Notes under the pieces: generated by a model
Database searches by the model: none
What the model was told of the DNA's origin: nothing
What the model saw: the letters and a program-made list of their open reading frames with translations, nothing else
Made by a program: the position numbers and the translations under genes
Assembly (NCBI RefSeq): GCF_006491595.2
Contig: NZ_VEVQ02000001.1
Span: 541,468-605,467 of the forward strand
Length of the DNA stretch: 64,000 nucleotides
Origin: Flavobacterium jejuense
GTDB taxonomy: Bacteria > Bacteroidota > Bacteroidia > Flavobacteriales > Flavobacteriaceae
Reading direction: 5' to 3'
Shown: positions 22,479-33,278 of the stretch, piece by piece
How the letters are laid out: every line of letters starts with the position of its first letter
Position numbering within the stretch: position 1 is the stretch's first letter

Positions 22479-23514
22479 TACTGTTGATCTTTTTTTTAAT
22501 GCAAAAGAGAATATTTCTGACAATAAATCATTGCTTGAAATTAAACAACATTATGATTTTAATAAAAAAACATTACATGTGTTTGTTGAAGCAGATGATG
22601 ATTTTGAATTTTATCGAAAATCAATTGAATATATATATAGTGGTTTTGAAATTCTACATTATCCAAAGAATGGAAAAAAAAATGTTTTAAGCTCATACAA
22701 CATATTTAATTGGAACCTTTATGATAAATCAAGAATATTGTTCTTTGTCGATAAAGATTATGAAGATATAATTGGTTTTTCAAGTAAAAAAGATAGAAAT
22801 GTCTTTGTTACTAAATTTTATTCTATAGAAAATTATATTTCCTCAAGTAAAGTTTTTAAATATACACTTGAGAATATTTTTAAATTAAAAAATGACAATT
22901 TAGTTAATGAATATGTAGATAAATTTGAGAACTCTTTTAAAATTTTCGAAAATTATTTAATGTACTTAACTAGTATTATATTAATTTTCAGAAAGAACAA
23001 TGAACATATGCAATTAAATAGTTTAAAAATGGATGATTTTTTTATATTAAAAAGTGTTGATATTTTTAAATTAAAATATAGAAATTCTGAAGTATTAAAA
23101 AGAATAAAAAAGAGTAGTATTCCAGCAAAAGATAAAGCTATATATAAAGATTCAAAGACTTTAGAAAGTATAAAAAAGACAGGTGCAGATATATCTAAGA
23201 TTAATTATAAAACTATTCTTAAAAATATAAATTTACTTAAAGAATATAATGATAGTAAGCATTTTATAAGAGGTAAATACCAGTTATGGTTTTTTAGTAA
23301 ATGTGTTAATAATATATCCTCTATTTCTTCAAATATAAATAGTAGAATTCAAGAATTAAATAAAAAATTACCTGAAGACAAAAAAATTACAAATATAAAT
23401 ACTTCAATTATCATTAATGAAAGTAATATTTTTGCTATTTTACCTATGAAAATTGATAAGCATAATGATGTTAATATTTTTTTAATACATAATAAACAAA
23501 AAATAAATGGATAG
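22471..23514 (+). CDS. DUF4435/TOPRIM protein, AriB-like (PARIS)
   Basis: 347 residues. The TOPRIM-type acidic motifs are LHVFVEADDDFEFY (~36-48) and ILFFVDKDYED (~89-99), followed by NVFVTKFYSIENYI, the usual DUF4435 order. In PARIS the homologous AriB is released from AriA by a phage trigger and cleaves host tRNA (tRNA-Lys in E. coli), stopping growth. The N-terminal DUF4435 region is clear; the C-terminal ~190 residues are helical, Lys/Asn-rich and diverged. The start overlaps the ATPase stop by eight nt and the end overlaps the DUF262 gene by eight nt, indicating a coupled three-gene operon. Its specificity here is unknown. Confidence 0.72.
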   Translation: MSNTVDLFFNAKENISDNKSLLEIKQHYDFNKKTLHVFVEADDDFEFYRKSIEYIYSGFEILHYPKNGKKNVLSSYNIFNWNLYDKSRILFFVDKDYEDIIGFSSKKDRNVFVTKFYSIENYISSSKVFKYTLENIFKLKNDNLVNEYVDKFENSFKIFENYLMYLTSIILIFRKNNEHMQLNSLKMDDFFILKSVDIFKLKYRNSEVLKRIKKSSIPAKDKAIYKDSKTLESIKKTGADISKINYKTILKNINLLKEYNDSKHFIRGKYQLWFFSKCVNNISSISSNINSRIQELNKKLPEDKKITNINTSIIINESNIFAILPMKIDKHNDVNIFLIHNKQKING

Positions 23515-25417
23515 TATAAGAGATATTTTTTCAAATAAAATTTTTAGAATACCTGATTACCAACGTGGTTATTCATGGGAAAAAAATCATTTGGAAGATT
23601 TTTGGCAAGATATAATAAACTTACAAAAAGATAAAGTTCATTACACTGGTATGATTAGTGTAGAAGAAGTTGATAAACAAGAATACTCAAAATGGAAAGA
23701 AGATAAATGGGTTATTGAAGGAAGAAATGATAAACCTTTTTTTATTGTTGATGGACAACAACGTTTAACTACAATAATAATATTATTATGGGTTATTATT
23801 GATAGTATAGATGAAAATGAACAATTAAGTTTCGAAACAAAAAGTTCATTAATTAACAAATATATTTTTACACAAAATATAGCATCCGAAGATAAGTCAT
23901 ACATTTTCGGGTATCACAAAGATAATCCAAGTTATGAATTTTTGAAAAGAGAAATTTTTGAACAAAACGATAGTCCTAATAAAACTTTAGAACAAACTAC
24001 TTATACTAATAATCTGTTTACTACAAAAGATTTCTTTATTAGAAGAATTAAAACGCTTTCTTTGAACGAAAAAAGTAATTTATTCGATAAAATAACTAAA
24101 CAATTAAAATTTGATTTTAAAATACTTGATAAAGAATTAGATATATTTATAGTTTTTGAAACTATGAATAATAGAGGTAAACCTTTATCTAATTTAGAAA
24201 AACTAAAAAATAGACTAATATATTTATCAACTTTGTTAGAAGAGGAGACATCAATAAAAAAAGAGCTAAGAGAAGATATCAATGATAAATGGAAAATCAT
24301 TTATAAATATTTAGGTTTAAATAAAGATAAAAAATTAGATGATGATTCATTTTTACAAAATCATTGGATTGTTTTCCATAGATATGAAAGAAGAGAACCT
24401 GAGTTTTATGCTAATGATATTTTTGATAGAATTTTTACATCACAACAAGTCTTTTCAAAAAAAATAGGTCATAAAGAGATTAAAATTTATATCGACAGTA
24501 TAGGTGAAGCAGTTAAACAATGGTTTGTTATGTTTAACCCTTCTCATGAACATGCATTTGAGATAACTCAATCAAGAGAATTAATTTATTGGTTAAAAAA
24601 ACAAAACATAGTTGGTTTTAAAGCCTTTCAACCTTTAATAATGTCGGCATTATTGGTAAATGAAGATATTAAATTGAAAATTGAATTGGTTAAAAATACT
24701 GAAGCATACGTTTTTTTAATTTTTAATGTTTCAGCAAGAAGATCAAATACAGGAACTTATCATTTCAATGCTAAAGCAAATGAATTGTATAAAGATGAAT
24801 TAAATATAAATGATATAATTGAAGATTTAAAATTTTGGATTTATGGTACAGAAGAAATATCCGGTTATTTTGATAGAGATAATTTTTATAATTTTTTAAA
24901 AGATTTATTTCAAAGAGATGCAACCAACGGATATGCTAATTGGAATTACTTAAAATATTTTTTGTTTGAATATGAATATTATTTAAACGATAATTATTTA
25001 AATAAAAATATTGTATTATACAATGGTGTACATGTTCAAAATATTTTGCCTTACGAACCTATCAGTGCATGTTGGAAGAAACAAATAGCACAACATACTA
25101 AGAGGGAAAAGAAATATATAACTGGAAGTTTGGGGAATTTTATTTTAGTTAAATCAAGGAGCGCAGAATTCAACGAAGTTTGCTTTGATGAATTGAAATT
25201 AAAAATAAATAATGATAGTTTATTAATTGAAAATGAGATAAGCCAATTTGAAAAATGGAACTATGATTCAATTTTAGAGAGAGGTATGAAATTACTTAGA
25301 TTCTTTGAAATAAGATGGAATATAAGTTTAGGTAGTGATGTTCAAAAAAAAGAATTATTGTTTTTAGATTTTAAACAAAATGACGAAAATCGTGTAATTT
25401 TTAAAAATATTACCTAA
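23507..25417 (+). CDS. DUF262 protein with degenerate DUF1524 (HNH-like) C-terminus
   Basis: 636 residues. N-terminal DUF262 is clear: FRIPDYQRGYSWE (~12-24) and FFIVDGQQRLTT (~80-91), the DGQQR motif of ParB-like GmrS domains, then a FETMNNRGKPLSNLEKLKNR block (~218). The C-terminus follows the DUF1524 layout (SLGNFIL ~541, FNEVCFDELK ~555, ILERGMKLL ~590), but where active members have a His before I-x-P this protein has QNILP (Asn512; the nearest His is 509). It may therefore lack nuclease activity or use another residue. It overlaps the DUF4435 gene by eight nt, so it is the third component of the defence-like operon. GmrSD-type proteins act against modified phage DNA; a regulatory or sensing role in this operon is inference. 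Confidence 0.75.
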   Translation: MDSIRDIFSNKIFRIPDYQRGYSWEKNHLEDFWQDIINLQKDKVHYTGMISVEEVDKQEYSKWKEDKWVIEGRNDKPFFIVDGQQRLTTIIILLWVIIDSIDENEQLSFETKSSLINKYIFTQNIASEDKSYIFGYHKDNPSYEFLKREIFEQNDSPNKTLEQTTYTNNLFTTKDFFIRRIKTLSLNEKSNLFDKITKQLKFDFKILDKELDIFIVFETMNNRGKPLSNLEKLKNRLIYLSTLLEEETSIKKELREDINDKWKIIYKYLGLNKDKKLDDDSFLQNHWIVFHRYERREPEFYANDIFDRIFTSQQVFSKKIGHKEIKIYIDSIGEAVKQWFVMFNPSHEHAFEITQSRELIYWLKKQNIVGFKAFQPLIMSALLVNEDIKLKIELVKNTEAYVFLIFNVSARRSNTGTYHFNAKANELYKDELNINDIIEDLKFWIYGTEEISGYFDRDNFYNFLKDLFQRDATNGYANWNYLKYFLFEYEYYLNDNYLNKNIVLYNGVHVQNILPYEPISACWKKQIAQHTKREKKYITGSLGNFILVKSRSAEFNEVCFDELKLKINNDSLLIENEISQFEKWNYDSILERGMKLLRFFEIRWNISLGSDVQKKELLFLDFKQNDENRVIFKNIT

Positions 25418-25472
25418 AATATCAGGGATACCTTATCTTGTTTGAATTAATAAAATAGAACTAACTAAAACA

Positions 25473-26003
25473 ATGATAAAAAAACTACGTCATATAACTA
25501 TTGAAACTAAAACTTATAACTATGTTATTAAAGAATGGCAGCTAAAACTATTTGTAGATACCACAGCTAAAAACAAGTTTATTATAGTTGATTTTAAATA
25601 TGATATAGAAAACCCTAATTATACTAGAAACTTAATCTGGCAAGGTTGTTTTAGAGTTTATAAAGGGGAAGAAGAATTAGTTTTAAATATGCACGAACCT
25701 CATTTTGTAAAAGAAGTAATTGTTGCTTTAGCTATAGAGCAATATGATTTTTCAAAACAGAAACACTATAAAATTGAAAAAGCCTTATTCCTTTTAGAAA
25801 AAATGGGATATAATTTAGAAAAGAGCAGTACTACTTCAGTAAACAAAGAACAACACCTAAAACAAACCACAGTTCACGAAGTACTTTTGGCTTTAAAACA
25901 AGATAAATTACCCTTAACAACCGCCTTAATTTTTGATGCCTTAGATTGTACGTTGCTAGAAGCTAAAAAGATAGCAGAGAATATGAAAAAAAGAATTATT
26001 TAA
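25473..26003 (+). CDS. Uncharacterised protein with a C-terminal helical module shared with 27439
   Basis: 176 residues, soluble. Residues ~1-95 contain beta-like strands; the last ~52 (EQHLKQTTVHEVLLALKQDK...LLEAKKIAENMKKR) form a helical module that reappears almost intact at the end of the 27439 ORF (EQHLKQPTIHKVLLALQQDN). No family recognised. It lies 55 nt after the DUF262 gene and may be co-transcribed, but no overlap ties it to the defence operon. A bidirectional terminator follows at 26167. Confidence 0.6.
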   Translation: MIKKLRHITIETKTYNYVIKEWQLKLFVDTTAKNKFIIVDFKYDIENPNYTRNLIWQGCFRVYKGEEELVLNMHEPHFVKEVIVALAIEQYDFSKQKHYKIEKALFLLEKMGYNLEKSSTTSVNKEQHLKQTTVHEVLLALKQDKLPLTTALIFDALDCTLLEAKKIAENMKKRII

Positions 26004-26166
26004 AGCTAAATTTAATTCTTCACTAAGTCATTTCGGGATTTACACCTGACAGGTTGCTAAGGTCTTTTAGCTGTTACAGATGCATAATCACATGCTGATA
26101 CTTCTAAAATCCAAACTCAAGATGTAGGTTTTGAAGAAGTGAAATAATCTATTTTAAATAAATATA

Positions 26167-26196
26167 GAACCCTGAATTTATTAAAATTCGGGGTTC
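26167..26196. terminator. Bidirectional terminator between convergent genes
   Basis: GAACCCTGAATTT (26167-26179) / AAATTCGGGGTTC (26184-26196) with a T-rich tract (TTCTTTTA) after it, 163 nt past the 25473 gene and 28 nt before the end of the convergent lipoprotein gene. Confidence 0.65.
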
Positions 26197-26224
26197 TTCT
26201 TTTATGCTTAATTCAAGGATTAAA

Positions 26225-27157
26225 TTAATAAGGGCTATTAGCCTCTATTTCTGCCCAAGTAGAAAATGAAGTGGTATAACTTGAAGTAGATCCCAATTCA
26301 AAACGAATTCTACTTTTTAAATGATACCCATTTAAACGTTTGGTAGATTTATAAACAGGAAGTATTTTTTCATAACCAGTGTGACCAGGACTACTATACC
26401 AAGGCAATGAACTTGGTCCTGATGGATTACCACATTTTGCTTTTGTCCATGTGTTTTCTGTCTGTATATAAGCTCTTTCAGTACTACTAAATGTAGCATT
26501 AGAATACATATAGTAATGTGCAGAACAATAAATTCCCGATTTTTCGTAGATGCTATATAAAGTAACAAGTCTTCCACCAATTTGTAAGCCTACACCTTGG
26601 CTACGTCCTCCAGCGGCATCCTCTCTACAAATTTTATTTGTAATGGATTCTTTACCATTTACAATTAATCCTAATATGTCATCATCTGTTGAATAGATTT
26701 GAATATGAGAATTCAAAATGTTTTCTTGAACTAAATCTTGATATTCATTTGCGTATTTTGCTTCTAATACAAGTACAGTTCCATTTTGTTTATTAATTCT
26801 GAATATATGTGAACCAATTTGAATGCAGTTGTCTTTATTAATCAGTTTTGAAAAATAAGGACTAATATAAGTATCAATAGTATTAATGTCTAATGCTACA
26901 ATTGGATTAACTTCTGCGTAAGTAAGATGAGGCATTTTAGTAATTTCGTTTAAAACTTCGTTCTGTAAAGCTTCAGATGGATTATTTACTACCTTTTCAT
27001 AATCTTCAATACTTTTAAAAATTAATAGTTTACCATCTGATCTCATGCCTAAAGAATTGAAATCATCATTAGTTAAAGGATTTACTTCTTCTTCATTAGA
27101 ACAAGAGAAAAAGGATAGAAATACAAGTAAAAGAGCTGTTTTTGAGATTAATTTCAT
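26225..27157 (-). CDS. Surface lipoprotein of unknown function
   Basis: 310 residues with a lipoprotein signal (LLLVFLSFFSCSNEEEV; lipobox SFFSC, Cys19). The acidic residues directly after the Cys (SNEEE) are like Bacteroidota surface-export signals. The middle has KMPHLTYAEVNP and the C-terminal ~130 residues, starting AAGGRSQGVGLQIGGRLV, contain aromatic beta strands and a few cysteines. No family recognised. Likely outer-membrane anchored. It is transcribed alone and converges on the 25473 gene. Confidence 0.7.
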   Translation of the reverse strand: MKLISKTALLLVFLSFFSCSNEEEVNPLTNDDFNSLGMRSDGKLLIFKSIEDYEKVVNNPSEALQNEVLNEITKMPHLTYAEVNPIVALDINTIDTYISPYFSKLINKDNCIQIGSHIFRINKQNGTVLVLEAKYANEYQDLVQENILNSHIQIYSTDDDILGLIVNGKESITNKICREDAAGGRSQGVGLQIGGRLVTLYSIYEKSGIYCSAHYYMYSNATFSSTERAYIQTENTWTKAKCGNPSGPSSLPWYSSPGHTGYEKILPVYKSTKRLNGYHLKSRIRFELGSTSSYTTSFSTWAEIEANSPY

Positions 27158-27438
27158 GATTTATTATATTAGTTTTTCCTTACTCTTTTATTATGGTTTT
27201 TCAGGATACACCATTTGATCGATCATTAGGTAGTGTTATCCTTTTATTTTTATTACCCAATTTTTGAACAATAATTATAGATTTTAGAAAGTAGAGGTTT
27301 TAATATCCATTTATTTTGATTTTAAATGTGTTTGTTTTCTTCTTCTTTATTTAAAAAAGCGTATTTTTGAAGGAATTACTTACATAAATTTATAAGAAAT
27401 ACACTTTAGGTTTTTATTACAAATAGGATTTCATCAAA

Positions 27439-27821
27439 ATGATATTCAAGTACAAAGTGGATTTTAATCAAGAGCATATCAATGGTTTAGGAAGTGATAA
27501 GAAAAGTAGTGAGAATTATACTAACTACATCAAGAATTGGTATCAAAATGTAGTTCAATTAACCTGTGACGAATATGAAGTTACTATGAATGGTGATAAT
27601 GTTTTACCTATTGTAGGTTGTATTCAAGGAAGAGATTTTTCTCCTTATTTTTATAGATTTAAAGTTATGAACGAACAACACTTAAAACAACCAACCATTC
27701 ATAAAGTCCTACTAGCTTTACAACAAGATAATATAGTCTTAGTGACATCTTTAATTACAAAGGAATTAGTATGTTAGAAGCTAAAAAAATAGCTGCGAAT
27801 ATGAAAAAGAGATTGATATAA
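27439..27821 (+). pseudogene. Paralogue of the 25473 gene with a frameshift near its 3' end
   Basis: From ATG 27439 the frame runs 112 residues, ending at TAG 27775. Just before, it matches the C-terminal module of the 25473 protein (EQHLKQPTIHKVLLALQQDN). The rest of that module, LEAKKIAANMKKRLI, is encoded in the +2 frame from 27774 to TAA at 27819-27821. A small insertion or deletion near 27765 therefore disrupts the gene. The N-terminal ~75 residues differ from the paralogue. Either the shortened protein is still used or the gene is dying; the intact downstream frame suggests a recent event. Confidence 0.6.
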
Positions 27822-27864
27822 AATAAAAATAATCCTTTGAGAACTAAAAATCGGAGTATCCAAA

Positions 27865-28782
27865 TTAAAGAATAACTCCGTAAGGATATAAAGTAGGGTA
27901 GTTCTTACTCGCTTTTTTGTACTTACTAACTAACTTCTTTTTATGCAATACACTCGCTATCTCTTTCATGTAGTTATATAACATGTATTTATGGATCGAA
28001 TTAATTGGTTCGTTGCCAATTTTACTATCAATTTCATAAAGTATTTTGTGTGTAGTATACTCCAAATCCCCTTCAAAATAGTTTTCTGAACAAATGTAAG
28101 AGTCCAATAACAATTTAAGTTTTACTGTATTTTTTATTAAGAAATTATCAGGCAACGTGTTTATAAAATCAGTAATTAATTGCTGATTTCCTCCCCATTT
28201 TGGTTGAAGTACTTCTGCTAAATGTATGTAAGGGTAAAAGAAATCTTTATTGTTTTCTATAGCTAGTTCAAAATAAGTCGTAGCTTCCGAAGTATAACCC
28301 TCCTGACTCGTAGTCAACCGAATCATTCTTGAATATTTCTCCATTGCATAAGGAGATTCGTTTGAAATAAGAGAAAAATAGTCTTCTGCTATAGCAAGTA
28401 AGTCGTAAAAGCTTTCTGCTTTTTTTTGAGAAACATTCGAAGCATATTCGTGGGAACGAGCAATCCAAGCTTTATGTAGGTAATGAACACCTAAACAAAG
28501 TTGCACAAGTTCCGGATTAGTTGTGTTTTCTTCCCATTTTTTTAAAGAATCTGTTGTTACTTTTAGTCCAATAGCATCTAGTGTTGCTGTAAAATCATCT
28601 GGATTTAATTGTTGGATTGTATTTTCAGCTTTAGTATAATTCTTAGTGTTTAAGTAGGTAATAATTGAGGCAACAGTTTTGTTACCAAATGTGATATCAT
28701 TCCCTTTTATAAAGCGAAATACCTTCCATATAATAAAACCAATGGTACTAAAGGTAAAGATTGTAACTATAGCTTCTAACAT
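27865..28782 (-). CDS. Membrane-anchored helical-repeat protein
   Basis: 305 residues with one N-terminal membrane helix (AIVTIFTFSTIGFIIWKVF, ~3-21) and a long helical body in the cytoplasm or periplasm. Several ~34-residue helix pairs (for example LGVHYLHKAWIARSHEYAS and FFYPYIHLAEVLQPKWG) look like divergent TPR/Sel1-type repeats. No catalytic motif seen. It stands alone between the 27439 pseudogene and the divergent 29030 gene. Function unknown; a scaffold role would fit helical repeats. Confidence 0.6.
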   Translation of the reverse strand: MLEAIVTIFTFSTIGFIIWKVFRFIKGNDITFGNKTVASIITYLNTKNYTKAENTIQQLNPDDFTATLDAIGLKVTTDSLKKWEENTTNPELVQLCLGVHYLHKAWIARSHEYASNVSQKKAESFYDLLAIAEDYFSLISNESPYAMEKYSRMIRLTTSQEGYTSEATTYFELAIENNKDFFYPYIHLAEVLQPKWGGNQQLITDFINTLPDNFLIKNTVKLKLLLDSYICSENYFEGDLEYTTHKILYEIDSKIGNEPINSIHKYMLYNYMKEIASVLHKKKLVSKYKKASKNYPTLYPYGVIL

Positions 28783-29029
28783 AACTTTTTTTTTACAAAG
28801 TAAATCTTATTTTTTAAATTTTACATTCAACTGAATTACTTATTATAAATAACAATTACAATACTACTTAATTAGAGACTTTATTTTACTTTTATAAACC
28901 GTTTGCTAATAAAAAAATAATGATTATTTTTCATCCTAAATTTGGTACAATTCTTGAAGATTCGTAAAATGAAAAGCATTTCTTTTCAAGAAGTAAAACC
29001 TAATTGGTTTCATCTAAATTGATATTACT

Positions 29030-30178
29030 ATGGAAACACCAAATGACGACGCAAACCTAGATAAATACACAAAGGATAGAATAGAAAAAGGCATTCAAGA
29101 ACTCCTAGATGAAAAAGAGCTTAAAATAAAATGGCGAAAAGAAATCGAACAAAACGAAGCCATTCAAGCGTATTTCAAAGGCTATCAAGAAAGCTCTATT
29201 AGTTCTTTTATCAACGACTATTTGCAAAAGAAATACATGTGGTTTCGATTTGGAGATATGTATAAAAAAATGGCCGATGATCATCGTTCCCAGTGGATAG
29301 AACTTGCACACGACCATTTAGAAATTATCTTGCAAAAAAAATTATTTGACTTACAATGTTTGTGGAGAGCAGAACAAATTAAAGTAGAAGGTGTAGAAAT
29401 TTGTTTTGATTTTGTAATATGGCAAAACGATATTTTAAATTGTCCGTTTTTAGAACCTCTTACAGCAAGCGACATTGAAATGTATCAAGAATATTTACTA
29501 AGCGAAGAAGCGGAACTTATCGATTATTGCTCAGGTGATGAATGGCAAGATTATGAAGAAAGAAAAGCGGGCTACTTAAATCCTGAAGGTGATTATCTTG
29601 AAATGCCTGAATGGTATGAGTTCCATAATCAAAGAACTGGCAATACTAACTTGTTCCTTTTACCAGATATTAGAGGTGAAAAAGAAAATTTTTACTCCGA
29701 TTTGTACTTTAAAAACAAGGAGAAGGAAAAAGAAAAAAAAGAGCAACCAGTAAACACTCCTACAGATTATAAACCGTCTCTTGTTGGGTACGATCATGAA
29801 GTGGTTTCTTTTTTTGTAAAAACGTTTGAAACCAAAGACATACAAAGCAAGTACAAGCATTATGAGGAATCCAATTCCATTCAAGATAACATGTATTACG
29901 AAGACCTAATTAGAGAAATGATTGAAGCTAAAGAAAATATACCTATACGAGCAAATGAAGATTTTAGAGAAGCGTTGGTTTTGGCTCATAATGAATACCG
30001 TTGTAAAAAAGTAGCGGATCATTTACCTTTGGCTTTCGAACAATACCTATTCAATATAAAAATGGGGTTTTCTGTAGGAGGAGAAGATCTATTTTATACT
30101 GGTTTAAGGGATAATTATTTACAAAGATTGATAGAAGGAAGAGTTTTAAATGGAGAGGAACCTAATCTAGATTTTTAG
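29030..30178 (+). CDS. Uncharacterised hydrophilic protein
   Basis: 382 residues, acidic and highly charged, without signal peptide or membrane helix. A low-complexity KNKEKEKEKKEQPV linker (~229-242) separates an N-terminal domain (with SISSFINDYLQKKYMWFRFG and SDIEMYQEYLLSEEAELIDYC) from a C-terminal helical domain that begins SLVGYDHEVVSFFVKTFETKD and ends near LPLAFEQYLFNIKMGFSV. No family recognised. No clear operon partner: the nearest gene upstream is divergent and 590 nt without a convincing gene follow. Confidence 0.6.
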   Translation: METPNDDANLDKYTKDRIEKGIQELLDEKELKIKWRKEIEQNEAIQAYFKGYQESSISSFINDYLQKKYMWFRFGDMYKKMADDHRSQWIELAHDHLEIILQKKLFDLQCLWRAEQIKVEGVEICFDFVIWQNDILNCPFLEPLTASDIEMYQEYLLSEEAELIDYCSGDEWQDYEERKAGYLNPEGDYLEMPEWYEFHNQRTGNTNLFLLPDIRGEKENFYSDLYFKNKEKEKEKKEQPVNTPTDYKPSLVGYDHEVVSFFVKTFETKDIQSKYKHYEESNSIQDNMYYEDLIREMIEAKENIPIRANEDFREALVLAHNEYRCKKVADHLPLAFEQYLFNIKMGFSVGGEDLFYTGLRDNYLQRLIEGRVLNGEEPNLDF

Positions 30179-30768
30179 TAATGATCCTAAAGTTAGAATA
30201 AAACACTAATTTAACTTATAGGATATAAAAAAAAAGTATTTTTGTTTTCAAATTCAGTATAACTAACATTCAAATCGAAATTCAAAAACGATTTGATTAA
30301 AAAAATAAAAATAATTTAAAATGATCGTTCAAGCCCTTAACCTCTTACACCTACTTCCTTTCAAAACCATCCTTGACAGGAGTACAATGTTTTACTTTTA
30401 TAGTACTAATTTTTCTGGAAAGAAAACTACAAAATGGCATTACTTAATAAAGAGTCGAGTTGAGCTCCAGTTACTTCAATAATAGTAAAAGTCTTTAAAA
30501 AAGAATAGATAAACTTCATGTTTGTGTTGCATGACTATTGTAGCAAAAGATATAATTAATTGAGAGATATGTTTATCTATTAATTTGTTTTATTGTTTGA
30601 TTATGAAATAGTTACAAGATTAAATAGTTGTTTTTTAATAAATATTCTTGTATTTGTATTTATAAAAAACATAATTACTGTTTAACCATTCAAATGAGTT
30701 TTTTATCTACAAATTTTTTCAATCGGTCTAATAATTTTATCAATGTATTGTAAAATATCTAATTTTCT
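30179..30768. other. Gene-poor stretch with a doubtful 53-codon ORF
   Basis: A TATTTTTG element (30237-30244, a TAnnTTTG match) is followed by a 7-bp inverted repeat (CAAATCG/CGATTTG, ~30274-30298) and ATG 30321, which opens a 53-codon frame to TAA 30480-30482 (begins MIVQALNLLHLLPFK). The first ~60 nt of that frame are richer in C than anything nearby. It resembles nothing I know; it could be a small gene, a 5' remnant of a lost gene, or chance. The remaining ~280 nt to 30768 are AT-rich and hold nothing I can support. Confidence 0.35.
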
Positions 30769-32493
<1,725 letters not shown>

Positions 32494-32508
32494 CTATTTA
32501 AAAATCAA

Positions 32509-33024
32509 ATGATGAAAAAAATAATTTTATTTTTAAGTGTAATTTTACCTTTTTCTTGTTTATTTTCCCAAGTAGGAATAGGGAAAACTGTGATTGAAGG
32601 TGATGGAATTTTAGATTTTCAAGAAGGAACTTTAAAAGGAATTGTTTTGCCTTGGGTTACCTCTGCAGCAGCAGTTACTTCTCCAGTAGGTGGAACATTA
32701 ATTTACGATACTAACGATCAACGAGTAAAATATTATAATGGTACCGCTTGGATAGATCTTTCAGGAAAATCAGGTACAGTAGATACTTCTTCTCAGGATT
32801 TATTAACCGATGTAGGAAATGGTATTGTTATAGGAATTAACCCTAGTACTGCTTCAGGTGTTTTAGTTTTAGAATCTTCAGATAAAGCGTTGATATTGCC
32901 CAAAGTAGACAATGCTTATGCCAATATTCCTAGTCCTGAACCGGGTACGATTGTTTATGATCCAGTTTCAAAAACAGTTCAAATATATAATGGACAACAA
33001 TGGAGTTTTTGGGGAGAAAAATGA
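32509..33024 (+). CDS. Secreted protein with repeated short beta modules
   Basis: 171 residues with signal peptide (IILFLSVILPFSCLFSQVGIG). Two copies of a ~30-residue module are visible: GGTLIYDTNDQRVKYYNGTAW (~68-88) and PGTIVYDPVSKTVQIYNGQQW (~146-166), also matching the end of the preceding protein (VFDTDDQVMKLYDGTSW). This module is common in Bacteroidota surface proteins and may serve protein-protein contact at the cell surface. Gene spacing (15 nt) makes an operon with 30769 likely. No catalytic motif. Confidence 0.7.
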   Translation: MMKKIILFLSVILPFSCLFSQVGIGKTVIEGDGILDFQEGTLKGIVLPWVTSAAAVTSPVGGTLIYDTNDQRVKYYNGTAWIDLSGKSGTVDTSSQDLLTDVGNGIVIGINPSTASGVLVLESSDKALILPKVDNAYANIPSPEPGTIVYDPVSKTVQIYNGQQWSFWGEK

Positions 33025-33278
33025 TAAGTGGATTTCAGATTTAAAAAAACTTTTGCAATTTGTACTTTTTAGAGCATATAATATATAAAAGAATGAACAC
33101 AGCTTTTAAATGTTAACTAGTTTATAGTAAAACTTTACTATTTGTTAAAAAGGAGTATAGAAAAAATGTAAATAATCATAAAATATTGAATTACAGTAAT
33201 TTAATAATTAATAAGTGTTTTTGAATAAAAAAATATTACTTAATTTTAGGTAATAAACATTTCAAATAAACACAAATC

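Noticed and set aside
30321..30482. 53-codon ORF as a certain gene
   Set aside because: Only a TAnnTTTG match and slightly different base composition support it; kept as a remark in the intergenic entry only.
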